64,000 nt of DNA from Phoebastria nigripes. Its lineage: Eukaryota > Chordata > Aves > Procellariiformes > Diomedeidae. The stretch lies in the NCBI GenBank assembly GCA_035582835.1, contig JAYKAV010000472.1, forward strand, positions 12,322-76,321, written 5' to 3'. Position numbers and translations under genes: made by a program. Numbering within the stretch: position 1 is the stretch's first letter; each line of letters starts with the position of its first letter. The notes beneath the pieces were generated by a model that saw only the letters and a list, made by a program, of their open reading frames with translations, made no database searches and was not told the DNA's origin. Shown here piece by piece: positions 63,465-64,000 of this stretch.

Positions 63465-64000
63465 CTAAAAGAAAATAAAGAAGATGTAGCTGAAATTTGC
63501 AAAAGATTATAATTTTTAGTTTGAGATTTCAGGTGTACAGCTAAAGAACTAAGTCTAAAACCAAAAAATGTAAAGAAAGAATAACTGGAATAGCTCCTCA
63601 TTTTAGTGAAAAAGGTCTTAACTACTAGAGACTATCTTACAATCCTCCAACTCAACTAATTTTTCTAATTTTTAAGTACTCTTCGTTGTCAACAATATCC
63701 CCATAGTAAACTAGAAATACTTCAATGGGCTATTTTGAACATTTCACATGTGTTGTCTCTTCCTAGCAATTCCCAATAAGTTTTGAGACTCCCTTGATAA
63801 CATCTTTTAATTTATCAAAAGGCAATTTTATTTTCAGTCATGAGAAATATTTGAAGATATTTCTCAGAAGTAGTACAGGCTGAAAAACCTAATCAAGTAG
63901 CCACTGCAGGGCAGCATGACAAAAAAACATGACAAAACCCCTCATTATTTCTTCTTTATCATGAAGGATCAAAAAATGGACACAGAAGTACGTGTTTGGG
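63465..64000 (-). other. UBR3: Start of the upstream UBR3 intron, no exon seen
   Basis: AT-rich sequence that should be the 3' part of the intron before the RING exon. The exon with the first RING ligands is not in the window. No repeats or signals are recognised. Confidence 0.8.

Overview
This 64 kb window is vertebrate nuclear DNA, most likely from a bird. The coding content is a set of short, well-spliced exons in long AT-rich introns. The only recognisable interspersed repeats are a few CR1 LINE 3' ends, including the avian/reptilian tail built from ATTCTATG units. Poly-A and (AAAC)n runs are common, and a few N positions mark draft-assembly gaps. There are no bacterial features.

The one gene I can identify firmly is UBR3, an E3 ubiquitin ligase of the N-recognin family, on the minus strand. 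Twelve consecutive exons between 63464 and 21344 carry its C-terminal 539 codons plus the stop. They run from the last RING cysteines through the conserved cysteine-rich C-terminal module to the ending HYNGL. Every junction keeps frame and the spliced length is an exact multiple of three. The 5' part of the gene, including the UBR box, lies beyond position 64000. The 3'UTR probably ends near 18986, where an AATAAA is followed by a GU-rich element. Intron sizes range from about 0.5 to 10.6 kb. One intron (38340-46507) appears to use a GC-AG donor, and two exons have in-frame tandem donors.

Layout from low to high coordinate: a CR1 fragment (1-173); a stretch with no recognised protein gene but with two or more well-formed minus-strand exons (2963-3002, 3209-3274); a CpG island (about 8400-9025) with a donor at its lower edge and a near-palindromic YY1-like site, which may be the promoter of that spliced minus-strand transcript; about 10 kb of intergenic DNA; the UBR3 3'UTR; and then UBR3 exons and introns to the end. 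In mammals MYO3B follows UBR3 in the same orientation, so the CpG-island transcript could be a 5' leader of MYO3B or a separate lncRNA. I saw no MYO3B coding sequence.

Inside UBR3 introns, the notable non-coding features are a small isolated CpG cluster with a CTCF-like and an octamer motif (48842-49010), a second CTCF-like site (33745-33763), a possible conserved element (48081-48235), two short hairpins, a diverged CR1 and a 92-base A-tract. I found no undescribed multi-gene system. The most unusual items are the unexplained CpG-island transcript, the GC-AG intron and the intronic CpG cluster.
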